Below, piece after piece: positions 45,772 through 57,170 of a stretch of DNA of 64,000 nucleotides; within the stretch, counting starts at the first letter, position 1, and each line of letters starts with the position of its first letter. The notes below the pieces were generated by a model. The model saw only the letters and a program-made list of their open reading frames with translations. It was not told where the DNA came from and searched no databases. Position numbers and translations under genes: made by a program. Origin of the DNA: Elymus sibiricus (taxonomy: Eukaryota; Streptophyta; Magnoliopsida; Poales; Poaceae); contig CM077666.1 of NCBI GenBank assembly GCA_039707655.1, positions 392,727,886 to 392,791,885 on the forward strand. The letters are read 5' to 3'.

Positions 45772-46873
45772 TGATACGGCTCCATTGTATCTATAACTTA
45801 TGAAGTGTTCATGCCATGTTTACAACAATTTTATATGGTTTTGGTATGATTTGAGTGGAACTAACCCAGACTGACATTGTTTTCAACAGAACTACCGTGG
45901 TGTTGTTTATTGTGCAGAAATATAAGTTCTCAGAATGGGCTGAAAATTTACGGTGATTTTTTATGGACCAAAAGAGACCCCCGAAGCTTGGAGGAAGGAC
46001 CAGAAGCCTCACGAGGAAGCGACAAGCCTGGGGGGCACGCCCTCCCCCCAAGCTTTTAAATCTAGGCCGATATGACCGATATATAGGCCGATATAGCAGT
46101 TTGGGGGCTCTACCGATATTATCATAACATATCATTTTGTAAATATCTTTGTCACACATATCATCCGATATGGACCGAAATATCGACCGATATGGCCGAT
46201 ATCTGACCCGATATGCCTGCTGATATAGACCGGTACGTCGATGAACACAATTATTTATCAGAAAGCGGTGAAAAAAGATTATATATTTACAACTTCATCG
46301 TATTATCAAAGTCATGCATAATGTTCCGTATAACACATATATAACGTATTGTTCTTAATCTTAGAGTGAGGATTTTGTGAATCTATCTTAAATAGTTTAT
46401 TAATTAACAAGTTCGTAAACTAGGAGTTTAAATTTGTTATGCTAGAGCGTTGACACCATACATTTTGGTTTTACTAAAAAGAAATTTTTGAACAAGAATA
46501 TTGGAAAAATCTAGATATATTTCCTCCGATATATCTACATATCGTCCGATATATCACCCGATATATAACATCCGATATGTTCAAGCCAAACCGATACGAA
46601 CCCGATATACGATATTTTGAACCTTGCCTCCCCCCCAGGGCGCGTGGAGCAAGCTTGTCGCTCTCTCGTGGCCCCCCTTGATGGCCAAAAATTCCTATAA
46701 ATATAGAAAACCCCAGAAAGAAACCAAGAACTTCCACGCCGCCGCTGCAAGCCTCTGTACCGAAGCGATCTCATCCGGAGCCCTGTTCCGGCACTCTGCC
46801 AGAGGGGGAAATCATCGCCGGAGGCCATCTTCATCATCCCGGCGGTCTCCATGACGAGGAGGGAGTAGTTCAC
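45772..46873 (+). repeat. E5 3' LTR, interrupted and truncated
   Basis: It starts TGATACGGCTCC. It parallels the 5' LTR to GGAGTAG(T/G)TCAC at 46873, where E6 is inserted. A 577-bp DNA transposon sits inside. The remaining LTR (matching 36488 onwards) should follow E6 outside the window. Confidence 0.88.
46050..46626. mobile_element. 577-bp non-autonomous DNA transposon with CCGATAT subterminal arrays
   Basis: The segment is absent from the E5 5' LTR. CCTCCCCCC lies on both sides (46041-46049 and 46627-46635), an 8-9 bp duplication inside a C run. The ends are imperfect inverted repeats: CAAGCTTTTAAATCT on the left (counting the last flanking C) against CAAGGTTCAAAATAT on the right, 11 of 15 matching. 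Many CCGATAT words crowd both ends in similar orientation, with an AT-rich centre. It has no coding capacity. A Mutator-like or hAT-like origin fits the duplication length. Confidence 0.7.
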
Positions 46874-48232
46874 TGATGACCCACAAGTATAGGGGATCAA
46901 TCATAGTCCTTTCGATAAGTAAGAGTGTCGAATCCAACGAGGAGCAGAAGGAAAGGACAAGCGGTTTTCAGCAAGGTATTTTCTGCAAGCACTGAAATTA
47001 TCGGTAGTGAGTAGTTTGATAGCAAGATAATTTGTAACAAGTGACAAGTAGCAATAGTAGCAAAGAGTGCAGAAAAGTGGCCCAATCCTTTTTATAATAA
47101 AGGACAAGCCGGAACGATCTCTTATAGTAAGCAAAGCGTTCTCGAGGACACATGGGAATTTCATCTAGTCACTTTCATCATGTTTGTTTGATTCACGTTC
47201 GCTACTTTGATAATTTGATATGTGGGTGGACCGGTGCTTGGGTGATGTTCTTACTTGAACAAGCCTCCCACTTATGATTACCCCCTCTCGCAAGCATCTG
47301 CAACTACGAAAGAAGAATTAAGATAACTCTAACCATAGCATTAAACATATGGATCCAAATCAGCCCCTTACGGAACAGCGCATAAACTAGGGTTTAAGCT
47401 TCTGTCACTCTAGCAACCCATCATCTTATTACTACTCCACAATGCATTCCCTTGGGCCCAAAGATGGTGAAGTGTCATGTAGTCGACGTTCACACGACAC
47501 CACTAAGAGAATCAACAACATACATATCATCAAAATATCGAACGAATACCAAATTCACATGATTACTTATGACAAGACTTCTCCCATGTCCTCAAGAACA
47601 AAAGTAACTACTCACAAATCATATTCATGTCCAAGATCAGAGGGGTATTGAATAGCATATAAGATCTGAACATATAATCTTCCACCAAATAAACCAACTA
47701 GCATCAACTACAAGATGTAATCAACACTACTAGCAACCCACAGGTACCAATCTGAGGTTTTGAGACAAAGATTGAATACAAGAGATGAACTAGGGTTTGA
47801 GATGAGATGGTGCTGGTGAAGATGTTGATGAAGATTAGTCCTCCCATGATGAGAATGGACTTATATACCAGAAAATGGGGGCAGAGGCTGGCCAGGGGCC
47901 CCACGAGCCACCAGGGCACGCCTGGGGGGGTGGCATGCCCTGGTGCATCGTGGGCTCCTGGGTGGCCCCCTCTGGTATTTCTTTCTTCCAGTATTTTTTA
48001 TTTATTCCAAAATAAATCTCCGTAAAATTTCAGCTCATTTGGAGATGTGCAGAATAGGTATCTCTGACATAGCTTTTTCAGGTCCAGAATTCCAGTTGCC
48101 GTCACTCTCCCTCCTTGTGTAAATCTTGCATATTAAGAGAGAAAAGGCATTAGAATTGCTCCACAAAGTGTTATGTTAATTAAAAACACTATAAATAACA
48201 GTAGCAAAACATGATGCAAAATGGACGTATCA
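46874..48232 (-). repeat. E6 3' LTR (1359 bp)
   Basis: It runs from TGATGACCCACAAG to GGACGTATCA. Compared with E1's LTR it lacks about 150 bp at 47855-47860, where E1 has a GC-rich CCCGGAGGG..CTCCGCCGGAG segment. It is matched by the partial LTR at 63790-64000. Confidence 0.9.
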
Positions 48233-48247
48233 ACTCCCCCAAGCTTA
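48233..48247 (-). promoter_or_regulatory. E6 polypurine tract
   Basis: On the minus strand TAAGCTTGGGGGAGT lies against the LTR start, identical to E1. Confidence 0.85.
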
Positions 48248-49781
48248 GACCTCGCTTGTCCTCAAGCGAAAGCCGATATCGATAATCATGTCCACATGTT
48301 TAGAGAGAGAGGTGTCGATAAAAACAAAATACGGACATAGTAGCATCATGATCATTATTATAACAACAATATTAATTATCATAAAACTTCTCATGAGCAA
48401 GTAACAATTCATCACAACAATGAAGTATAAGGCATAAACTTTCTTGAAAACTAAGAAACTATGTTCTCAGTCAACAATGCAATTGCAATTCATCATATTT
48501 TCAGGAAGGGTCTCATGTAGGAGCTTTTTAGCAAGTCCACATACTCAACCATCATTTAGTCTTCTATGATTGCTAACACTCACGACATATATATGGAGCA
48601 AAAAGTTTCAGCCAGACACATAGAAAGATAGGGGCTTGTGATTTCGCCTCCCAACTTATTCACCTCAATGGTGATGTCAACAATAATAACTCATGATCAC
48701 TCATATCCAACTGGATATATATGCCTAGATCTTTCCCCACCACATGATGCTTGCGAAAGAGAAAAATAAAAAGGAAGTAGAGGAGAACACTATTGACTCT
48801 TGCATAAAAAGTAAATACATAAAAGTAAAGGATAGGCCCTTCGCAGAGGGAAGCAGAGGTTGTCATGCACTTTTTGTTGTTGGATGCACAAGCTCTTAAT
48901 GCAAAGGAACGTCACTTTATATTGCCCCTTGTGATAGCAACCTTTATTATGCAGTCTGTCGCTTTTATTTCTTTACCATCACAAGTTCGTACAAAGCTTA
49001 TTTCCCTTACAATAAAAGTTCAGATATATTTAGAGGCAATTTTTATTGCTTTTTGCACCGATGACAACTTACTTGAAGGATCTTATTCAATCCATAGGTA
49101 GATATAGTGGACTCTCATGACATGAAACTGGGTTTAAGGGTTTTGGATGCACAAGTAGTATCTCTACTTGGTGCGGATTCTTGGCTGGCAAAGATATTGG
49201 GCAAGCACCACATGTTGGAGGATCTATAACAATATAACTTCTATGTGAATATGAACAAACATAATTTATTCGTTGTCTTCCTTGTCCAACGTCAACAATT
49301 TGACATAAAATACTTAATGGGGGCTCATAATCATAAAAGATGTCCAAGATAGTATATTTGCATGTGAATCTTCTCTTCCCTATTAATTTTTCATGAATTG
49401 CATCATTGACTAATGCTATGTTTGTTAACTTCCAATAAATTTTACCACTTATACTTTTCTTTATGTAATGTCATTACTTCCCATAAGATTAGCATATGAT
49501 CTTTTTCACTATTTTCATTGCTAGAATTGAAACATGAAAGTAAAGAAGCAAAAATTCAAACTACTCTTTATTATATAACTCTCAACTCGATTACATAGAT
49601 AGATAGATCACGAAGCTAACACTCGAAAATAGATCATACTAAACTTTTATTCAACTATATCACAAGATAACTAAGGATCAAACTAAAAATAGGTAAAGAT
49701 AATAAAAGTGATGGTGATACGATATCGGGGCACCTCCCCCAAGCTTGGCACAATCCAAGGGGAGTGCCCATACCCATGTAC
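48248..49781 (-). other. E6 3' untranslated region
   Basis: About 1.5 kb without a coding frame. It is uninterrupted here and so shows what E1 looked like before E2 and E3 inserted. A second polypurine-like AAGCTTGGGGGAGGTG lies near 49731-49746. The stretch near 49580-49610 has GATA repeats. Confidence 0.75.
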
Positions 49782-50207
49782 TCAAGTTTCCTTCTTCGGT
49801 GATGATGGTGATGATGAAGTGGCGAGCTTGTCCTTCAGCTCTAGCAGATACATCAATCTACGGTTGATGCTCCGAAGAGCGATGTTTTACTCTTCCAACA
49901 AAATAACTTCACGAGTGAGAGATGTATTCTGAACAAAAACAATTTCAAAGACTCTTAAGGCTTCAATTACGGATGGGGAGAGATGATCATATAAGGGTTG
50001 AAGTATATCTCCCTTCTTTGCGGTCTCCTCCATGGGAATCGCTTGCCCTCCTTCTGGAGCCTGGGGTCCTTCAATTTCCTCGACCTTGTCCTCCTTGCCA
50101 TCGTCTTCCTCTCCCGACGTCCACTCGTAATAAACCTCGCTGTAAGGGCATTTGCCCGGCGATGGTTGCACAATACGGTGCTTGGTACGGAGCTTTTTGG
50201 GAGCCAT
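49782..50207 (-). pseudogene. E6 third ORF downstream of integrase
   Basis: ATG at 50207 begins MAPKKLRTKHR and runs 106 residues, Glu-rich in the middle. A TAA at 49887-49889 stops it early; the frame continues to a TGA at 49782 with an ending PSPKKET like E1's PSPKKEN. The two copies share start position, length class and end, so this is a real conserved ORF of the family. Its function is unknown; no membrane segment is seen. Confidence 0.7.
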
Positions 50208-50476
50208 GGCGATCTAGATCTGTCAGAAAAATAGCACGAAACAAGAACAGAGGAGATTTCTGTGATACGGTGGTCAAAATGTCTGGGAGTATATATAAAG
50301 ATTTTTTATCTTGTAAAACAAGTAATCCAGAAGAAAAAGGAGTCGGGAAGGCTCATGAGGGGCCCCTCGGCTATTTCTTATTTTTGTATTTTTTCTAATA
50401 TTCCAAAACTAATAGAAAGTATTTTTATGGAATTTTTGGAGTCGGTTTACTTACCGTATCACGTACCTCTTCCTTT
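50208..50476 (-). other. E6 spacer between integrase end and third ORF
   Basis: It corresponds to 34299-34635 in E1, with shared GAAACAAGAACAGAGGAGA near 50235. Nothing coding is seen. Confidence 0.6.
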
Positions 50477-50851
50477 TCAGGGTTCTGGAGTGTTCCGGAA
50501 GGTCTCTCTTATGTATTCCTTCGGTGTAATTGTTTCAATAACATTTGTTTCAACATTAATGGGAGTACCTGAAATATAGTTATTAATTATTTACCCATTC
50601 ACCACTCTTGGATTAGTGCCTTCGGAGTTGTTTATTTTGATGGCTCCGGAGCGATAAACTTCTTCGATGATATACGGACCTTCCCATTTAGAGAGAAGTT
50701 TTCCTACAAAGAATCTCAAACGAGAATTGTACAATAGAACTTGCTCACCCACTTTAAATTCCCGTTTTTGAATTCTTCTATCATGCCATCTTTTAACTTT
50801 TTCTTTAAACAATTTGGCATTTTCATAAGCTTGGGTTCTCCATTCATCTAA
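50477..50851 (-). pseudogene. E6 integrase C-terminal end
   Basis: It continues the integrase reading frame beyond the Helitron: VLLYNSRLRFF, KWEGPYIIEEVYRSGAIKI, then a TAA near 50590 where E1 has a CAA glutamine codon. The homology ends at a TGA at 50477-50479, as in E1. Confidence 0.8.
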
Positions 50852-50862
50852 CTAGCAAAGTG

Positions 50863-50881
50863 GCCCGCTCGATGTGCGGGC
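50863..50881 (-). terminator. Helitron 3' terminal hairpin
   Basis: A 6-bp GC stem with a 7-base loop, followed on the minus strand by CACTTTGCTAG. It is the expected rolling-circle stop signal. Confidence 0.85.
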
Positions 50882-53800
50882 TAGGATTTTATAAAGTTTA
50901 ACAATGAGTCTCCAAATCCATATAAACATACCTAAATGGTTAAAGAGTAATTAACAAATGCTTACATATCAACCTCTGTAATCACACAATTAATTGTTGT
51001 AAATTGTTTCAACATATTTATATTTCCACAGGCTTGGGTTTTCAATATATATATTATTGCGGTGATGCTTGATAAAGCTGTGTAAATTGTGAGCAATTTT
51101 GTCACTTGAAAAAATTGGACAATATAATAAAGTAGAATTTGTCTGTTTGTGGTTGAGTTGACTTTACTAAGTGATGATCGATCAATAGTTGGATGAACAA
51201 ACACATAAAAATATGGTGTAAACAATTTACTGAAGAACTAACTCTTTATGTACCTTTTAGGTGTAGGTGTGTGTCAAGTTCTCCAAGAATATTATCAACC
51301 TAAAAAATTAAATGCTTTGGTGGAGAGTAGGCATTTTTTTATCATTAGAATCCACAAAATGGGCTGAAAACCATGATAAAAAGACATGTTGAAATTGTTC
51401 AAAATATATTTTACGATTCCATAGATGATTGTCTTAGTTGTACGTTCATCTGTGTTTGAGAATTTAGGATTACATTGAGTCAAAGTTTATACCTCAAGAT
51501 ATGCGATTGTTTGTGTGCGGCATTACATGAGTACATAGAGTTGAGATCGAATAGTATGTATGGGAAATTAGATGTATACAACATAAGAATTCGTCTGCAT
51601 GGACAGGTAGGCTAGTGAATTTTTATTATCTTTAGATATGTATGCTTCTCGTTTAGTCATTTAGTTCCAAAAATACATCACATTTTATATAAAAATATAT
51701 AAGGTATACATTCGATCATTGTTATTATTGGTGACAATTATGCTTTTTGGAATGCCGCAATACTTTTGAATAAAAATCGAGTCATGCTATTTCTTTTGAT
51801 TAATCTCAAGCATTTATTTATATATCAATAGTATATGTAAATAAGTTTTCCCACTTAAAATGTAAAGAAGTTTGCATTTTAAAATGACATCTTCTCATTT
51901 TAAATCATAATCTCTATACCTTTCCGATCACTTTAATCTCCTGTTGTCACCTCATTATTCAATTGATAGATTCTACATTCTCCTTCACATCATCATATGT
52001 ACTGCCTCTGTTGAAAAGGTGAGTGTTCACAACATTATCATATTTATGTTTTCCCAAAAATTAGACCAATAAAAATGATTATGATTATGTAAAACCTATC
52101 TATGTGTATGTGACCCAATGCCGAGAGCGTGGTGGTTCGTTCCATCCACTTGGGCAATCTGAAGGATTGGCACAAAAATTCTTCCATATTATTCAAACTA
52201 TACGCATGTGCGCATTAAGCGGGACAATACTTACTGCTAGGGCGGACGCACAATTTGCCCAAGACGGGCAGTATGTTGGGCTTAGGTGTGTTTTTTCCTT
52301 AAATTTTAAAAGAAGAACACTCTTGTGTAAGTGTGTTTGGTGGTGTGAATTTACTTGTGTAAGTTGTATGTGTCCTCCTTGTAGTCTCGAACAGATATCT
52401 TCCCTGGAGGATCAACTATTATTAGTTAGAGTACCACGCAATACTCCAGAGCAACGGCTCAAGGATATGCATAGACATGATAGATTTTCTCCTCTGTCGT
52501 CCTAGTATATTGCCACCAATATTTCAACATATACTTTTTATTTGTCATGTTTAACTAATGAAATTTATATTTGTCATGAAAAACATCTAACTTTCTAACT
52601 TTTTATTACAGGGCAGGGTCCAAAATAACTGTGCTGTAAATGCCATTAATCAACTTTTTATTTGGGGATATATATTTACGATACATTAAAAAATACAAAA
52701 CTGTACAGCTTGTTGTGTCAACTGTTCATGATATTTTTTCTATAGACAAAACTCATGCAGCGCTTTTTTCTGAAATATTAGATAATAACACATAATTGAG
52801 ATTAAATTAATAGTTGTTGATAAAATCTGCCAAAATACTGTATTTTATAAAATGAATCTTAACAATATTAAAGAGTACATGGTATCATGTGCTTGTTCTA
52901 AACATTGTGGGCTTCGCCGACATATTTAGGATGGTTAGACCATCTAGTTTAATATTCTGCCAATGCACCGATTTAGCTAGGAATTCAGTACACACTCAAG
53001 TTCACTCTCTAAAGAGTTTTGTTTCAAAAACTATAAATTTCCTATAATTAGCGCTTAGGTATAGATGAGATTTCACTTCGAGAGAATCTGGAAAAATGGT
53101 GTGGAGGTAAACCTGATATAACAATAAATTGGTAGGTCCTTCAGAGAAAAACATGAAAATGTAGAGTTCGCTAGCAATATCCCGTTATTACATTAAACAT
53201 GCATGTTTCTAATGTGAATACTGTATGTTTGATCGGCTAATATATCAAAGTTTCACCTAAAAATATAGCTAGTCGCTAATTCACCAATTACCATGATTCA
53301 GCTCTTAACACATATGCACTAATGACATTTTCCGAGTTGGTGAGAACTTAGGAACACACATCAAAAAGGTCATACTTTGTAATTCAGTATCCAATAAATA
53401 ATCTTCAAATACTCAATATTCCATAGGTAAAGCTAGCAAAAATGTGGTTGATCTCATATAAACTGTGATACAAATGGTTCATAGGGAGAAGAAGTCTCAC
53501 GTGAAAGAGGAGATTTGTACGGACTGGCGAGGCAAGGCAATATATCTTGTTAGAATTTTTTTAGGGTAATAATAGATGTTTTTAGAGCCGCGAGCGATAG
53601 TGGAGGAAGTCTGACAGAAAAGAGATGTAAAATAATTATGTTACAAAGATTGAACGACCATCATTTGTTAATTTATCAAAGGTCCATTAGATGAAGAGGT
53701 GTTATTTTTTGATTAACGTAGAATTATAGAAGAGGGAAAAAATAGGCATGTGTACATGAGCTGGTTAGGAATACGTGCATGTGTAAAGGCATCGGTTGAC

Positions 53801-54103
53801 TTATGGAAGGGGAAAAAAAGACTTATGAAAGAGAAAAGAAAACATCTTATACGCAAGAGATGGGTGTGGGATGTACGTGCGCGATGGTATGGTTCACCTC
53901 GTCACGTACATTTTTTCTATAAGGACCCGTCATGTAGATCTAACGCCTATAATTTGTTGATTTAAAGGAGATCTATTAAATAAATTATCTTTTTTTTGGG
54001 GAATCAAATATCAGATGTTTCTAATTTGTGGGGTATTTTTTTATCATATTTATCATTTTTCTTGTTAGCCCGTCATGCATCTTTAATATATAATAATAAA
54101 TAG
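50882..54103. other. Helitron interior
   Basis: About 3.2 kb, mostly AT-rich, no transposon proteins. The only frame of note is 52104-52505 plus (133 aa, 10 cysteines), which I do not recognise and which may be a captured fragment or chance. Confidence 0.5.
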
Positions 54104-54159
54104 ATGTAAGGATCCATCGTATCGATGGTTAGATGATTATAATTTGCTTTCTTTTTACG

Positions 54160-54526
54160 ATGAATGCATACGTTGAATATAGCTAGCTTTGGCTGAAGTT
54201 TTTTTTGTTGGGATCCATGACGCGTGCAACTTGTCCACGCTGGAGAATGCATGATGCATATAAGCAAGCTAGATTGCCTTTATTTTCTTTGCGAGTAAGC
54301 TAGGCTGGCTTCGGATGCACCCTTTTTTCTTGAGAGGAATATGATGAATGCATACATTGAATATAGCTAGCTATGGATGAAGTTTTTTTTGTTGGGATCC
54401 ATGACGCGTGCAACCTGTCCACGCTGGAGAATGCATGATGCATATAAGCAAGCTAGATTGTCTTTTTTTTCTTTGCGAGTAAGCTAGGCTGGCTTCGGAT
54501 GCACCCTTTTTTTTCTTGAGAGGAAC
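54160..54526. repeat. 184-bp tandem repeat in the Helitron (two copies)
   Basis: ATGAATGCATAC..GAATATAGCTAGCT starts at 54160 and again at 54344. Both run to TTTCTTGAGAGGAA. The copies differ at only a few positions, so the duplication is recent. Confidence 0.88.
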
Positions 54527-54793
54527 GTGTCCAGCGAGTCTTTTTTGAGAGAATTCATGTAACGTCCACGCGATGGTGAAAAACAAAAAAGATAGGAGCA
54601 TGCACGAAAAGTTTTTTTCACTATAAATACAATGGCAATGGTGGGTAATTTTTTTACTTCAAATCTTATCCGATGGCTAAATAATTGTAGTGTATTAAAA
54701 TAAATGGTCGGATATTTCTAATTTTTGTGGTAATTTCTAACCTTTTTATCTTTTTTCTGGTTGCCCCGTCAAGCACTTTTTATATATAATAGA

Positions 54794-57170
54794 TGAGCTA
54801 ATATCAAATAACCTCTTTTCACCGGCAAGTTTAAAATCATAATTGAGTTCTTTAATTGCCCAATAAGCTTTATGTTCTAACTCAAGAGGTAAATGACGTG
54901 CTTTTCCATAAACCATTTTATAAGGAGACATACCCATAGGATTTTTATAAGCGGTTCTATAAGCCCATAATGCATCGTCAAGTTTCTTAGACCAATTCTT
55001 TCTAGATCTATTGACGGTTTTTTGCAAAATTAATTTTATTTCTCTATTGCTCAATTCAACTTGACCACTAGTTTGAGGGTGATAGGGAGATGCAATTCTA
55101 TGGTTGACATCATATTTAGCAAAGCAATTTACGGAATGCACCATGAATAAAATGTGAAGCACCATCAATCATTAAATATCTAGGGACTCCGAACCTTGGG
55201 AAAATAACTTTTTTAAGCATTTTAATAGAAGTGTTATGATCAGCACTACTAGTTGGAATAGTTTCTACCCACTTAGTAACGTAATCAACAGCAACTAAAA
55301 TATGTGTATACCCATTGGATTTAGGAAAAGGTCCCATATAATCAAATCCCCAAACATCAAATGGTTCAATAGCAAGTGAATAATTTGTAGGCATTTCCTA
55401 ACGTCTACCAACATTACCAATTCTTCGACATTCATCACAAGATAGGACAAACTTACGAGCATCCTTGAAAAGAGTAGGCCAATAGAAACCAGATTGTAAT
55501 ACCTTGTGTGCAGTTCTGTCTCCCACATGGTGTCCTCCGTAAGCCTCAGAATGACACTTCCGTAGGATTTGTTCCTGTTCATGCTCAAGTATACAACGTC
55601 TAATAATACCATCTACTCCTTCTTTATAAAGATGTGGGTCATCCCAGAAGTAATGTCTTAAATCAAAGAAGAACTTTTTCTTTTGTTGGTATGTGAAACT
55701 AGGTGGTATAAATTTAGCAACAATATAATTAGCATAGTCCGCATACCTTGGAGTATTACGAGAAGCATTTATGACAGCTAATTGTTCATCAGGAAAATCA
55801 TCATTAATAGGTAGTGGGTCATCAAGAACATTTTCCATTCTAGAAAAATTATCTGCTACGGGATTCTCAGCTCCCTTTCTATCAATAATATGCAAGTCAA
55901 ATTCTTGTAGCAATAAAACCCACCTAATGAGTCTAGGTTTAGCATCTTTCTTTTCCATAAGATATTTAATACTAGCATGATCGGTGTGGACAGTTACTTT
56001 AGAATCAACTATGTAAGATCAGAATTTATCACATGCAAACTCAACTGCTAGAAATTATTTCTCAGTAGTAGCATAATTTCTTTGGGCACTGTCTAGAGTT
56101 TTACTAGCATAATGGATAATATTTAATTTCTTATCAACTCTCTATCCTAGAATAGCACCAACAGCATAATCACTAGCATCACACATAATTTTAAAAGGCA
56201 AGTTCCAATCAGGTGGTTGAACAATAGGTGCAGTGGTTAAGGCTTTCTTAAGTGTTTCAAAGGCTTCTAGACAATCATCATCAAAAACAAATGGAACATC
56301 TTTTTGCAAAAGATTGGTAAGAGGCCTAGAAATTTTAGAGAAGTCTTTAATAAATCTCCTATAGAAACCAGCATGACCAAGGAAACTTCTTATACCTTTA
56401 ATATCTTTTGGACATGGCATTTTCTCAATAGCATCAACCTTAGCTTTATCAACTTCAATACCTCTTTCAGAAATTTTATGCCCCAAGACAATGCCTTCAT
56501 TCACCATAAAGTGGCACTTCTCCCAATTCAAGACAAGATTAGTTTCTTCACATCTCTGCAAAACTCGATCAAGGTTGCTTAAGCAATCATCAAAAGAAGT
56601 TCCGTAAACGGAGAAATCATCCATGAATACCTCAACAATGTTTTCACAAAAGTCAAAGAATATAGCAGTCATACATCTTTGAAAGGTAGAAGGTGCATTG
56701 CATAAACCGAAAGGCATACATCTATAAGCATAGGTTCCAAAAGGACAAGTAGAGGTGGTTTTCTCTTGATCGGGTTGTGACACGGGTATTTGAGAAAAAC
56801 CAGAATAACCATCTAGGAAACAAAAGTGTGTATGCTTAGATAATCTTTCCTACATTTGATCAATAAAAGGTAAGGGGTAATGATCTTTTCTAGTGGCTTT
56901 GTTTAATTTTCTTAAATCAATTACCATCCTATAACCAGTTACAATTCTTTGTGGAATGAGTTCATTTTTATCATTAGGAACAATGGTAATGCCTCCTTTA
57001 TTAGGGACACAATGAACGGGACTTACCCATCTACTATCAGCTATGGGATAGATTATACCTGCTTCCAGAAGTTTTAAAATTTCGGTTCTTACCACCTCTT
57101 TCATCTTAGGATTTAATCGTCGTTGGTGGTCGACAACTGGTGTAGCATCAGGCTCCATATTAATTTTGTG
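54794..57170 (-). pseudogene. E6 RT, RNase H and integrase (multiple stops, one frameshift)
   Basis: RT starts around VVDHQRRLNPKMKEVV (57110) with VIDLRKLNKATRKDHYPLPF, then a TAG at 56850. The catalytic motif is FMDD (56616-56627). RNase H follows MCDASDYAVGAILG, with a TAG at 56142 where Q is usual, then further TAA and TGA near 55985-56060. The integrase zinc region ([11 protein letters not shown]) ends near 55400, with TAG at 55398. A one-base insertion near 55125 shifts the frame after GAFRKLL. The catalytic aspartates ([16 protein letters not shown]) and the glutamate ([10 protein letters not shown]) remain. The family is Athila-like by RT and by gag. Confidence 0.88.

Larger units (their letters stand above)
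35972..46873 (+). mobile_element. E5: pol-less Gypsy derivative related to E2, broken by E6
   Basis: It has a 5' LTR (35972-41440 including a nested solo LTR), tRNA-Asp primer site, gag-like ORF remnants, duplicated non-coding region, polypurine tract, and a 3' LTR that stops at 46873 where E6 begins. The left flank AGTAT (35967-35971) should be its target duplication; the other copy lies beyond the window. It interrupts E1 pol at the codons equivalent to 55752-55758 of E6. No enzyme domains are present. Confidence 0.9.
50852..54793 (-). mobile_element. Non-autonomous Helitron (3942 bp)
   Basis: On the minus strand it starts TCTATTATATATAA (54793) after a host A and ends CTAG (50852-50855) before a host T. 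Just inside the 3' end is a hairpin GCCCGC-loop-GCGGGC (50863-50881) about 7 bases from CTAG. These are the classic Helitron signals, with no target duplication. Removing it rejoins E6 integrase sequence parallel to E1. No Rep or helicase frame is present. Near the 5' end lie a second 5'-like terminus and a 184-bp tandem repeat. Confidence 0.88.

Noticed and set aside
46050..46626. CCGATAT cluster as a satellite tandem array
   Set aside because: The words are not in a fixed period, the centre lacks them, and flanking duplications with inverted ends point to a transposon.
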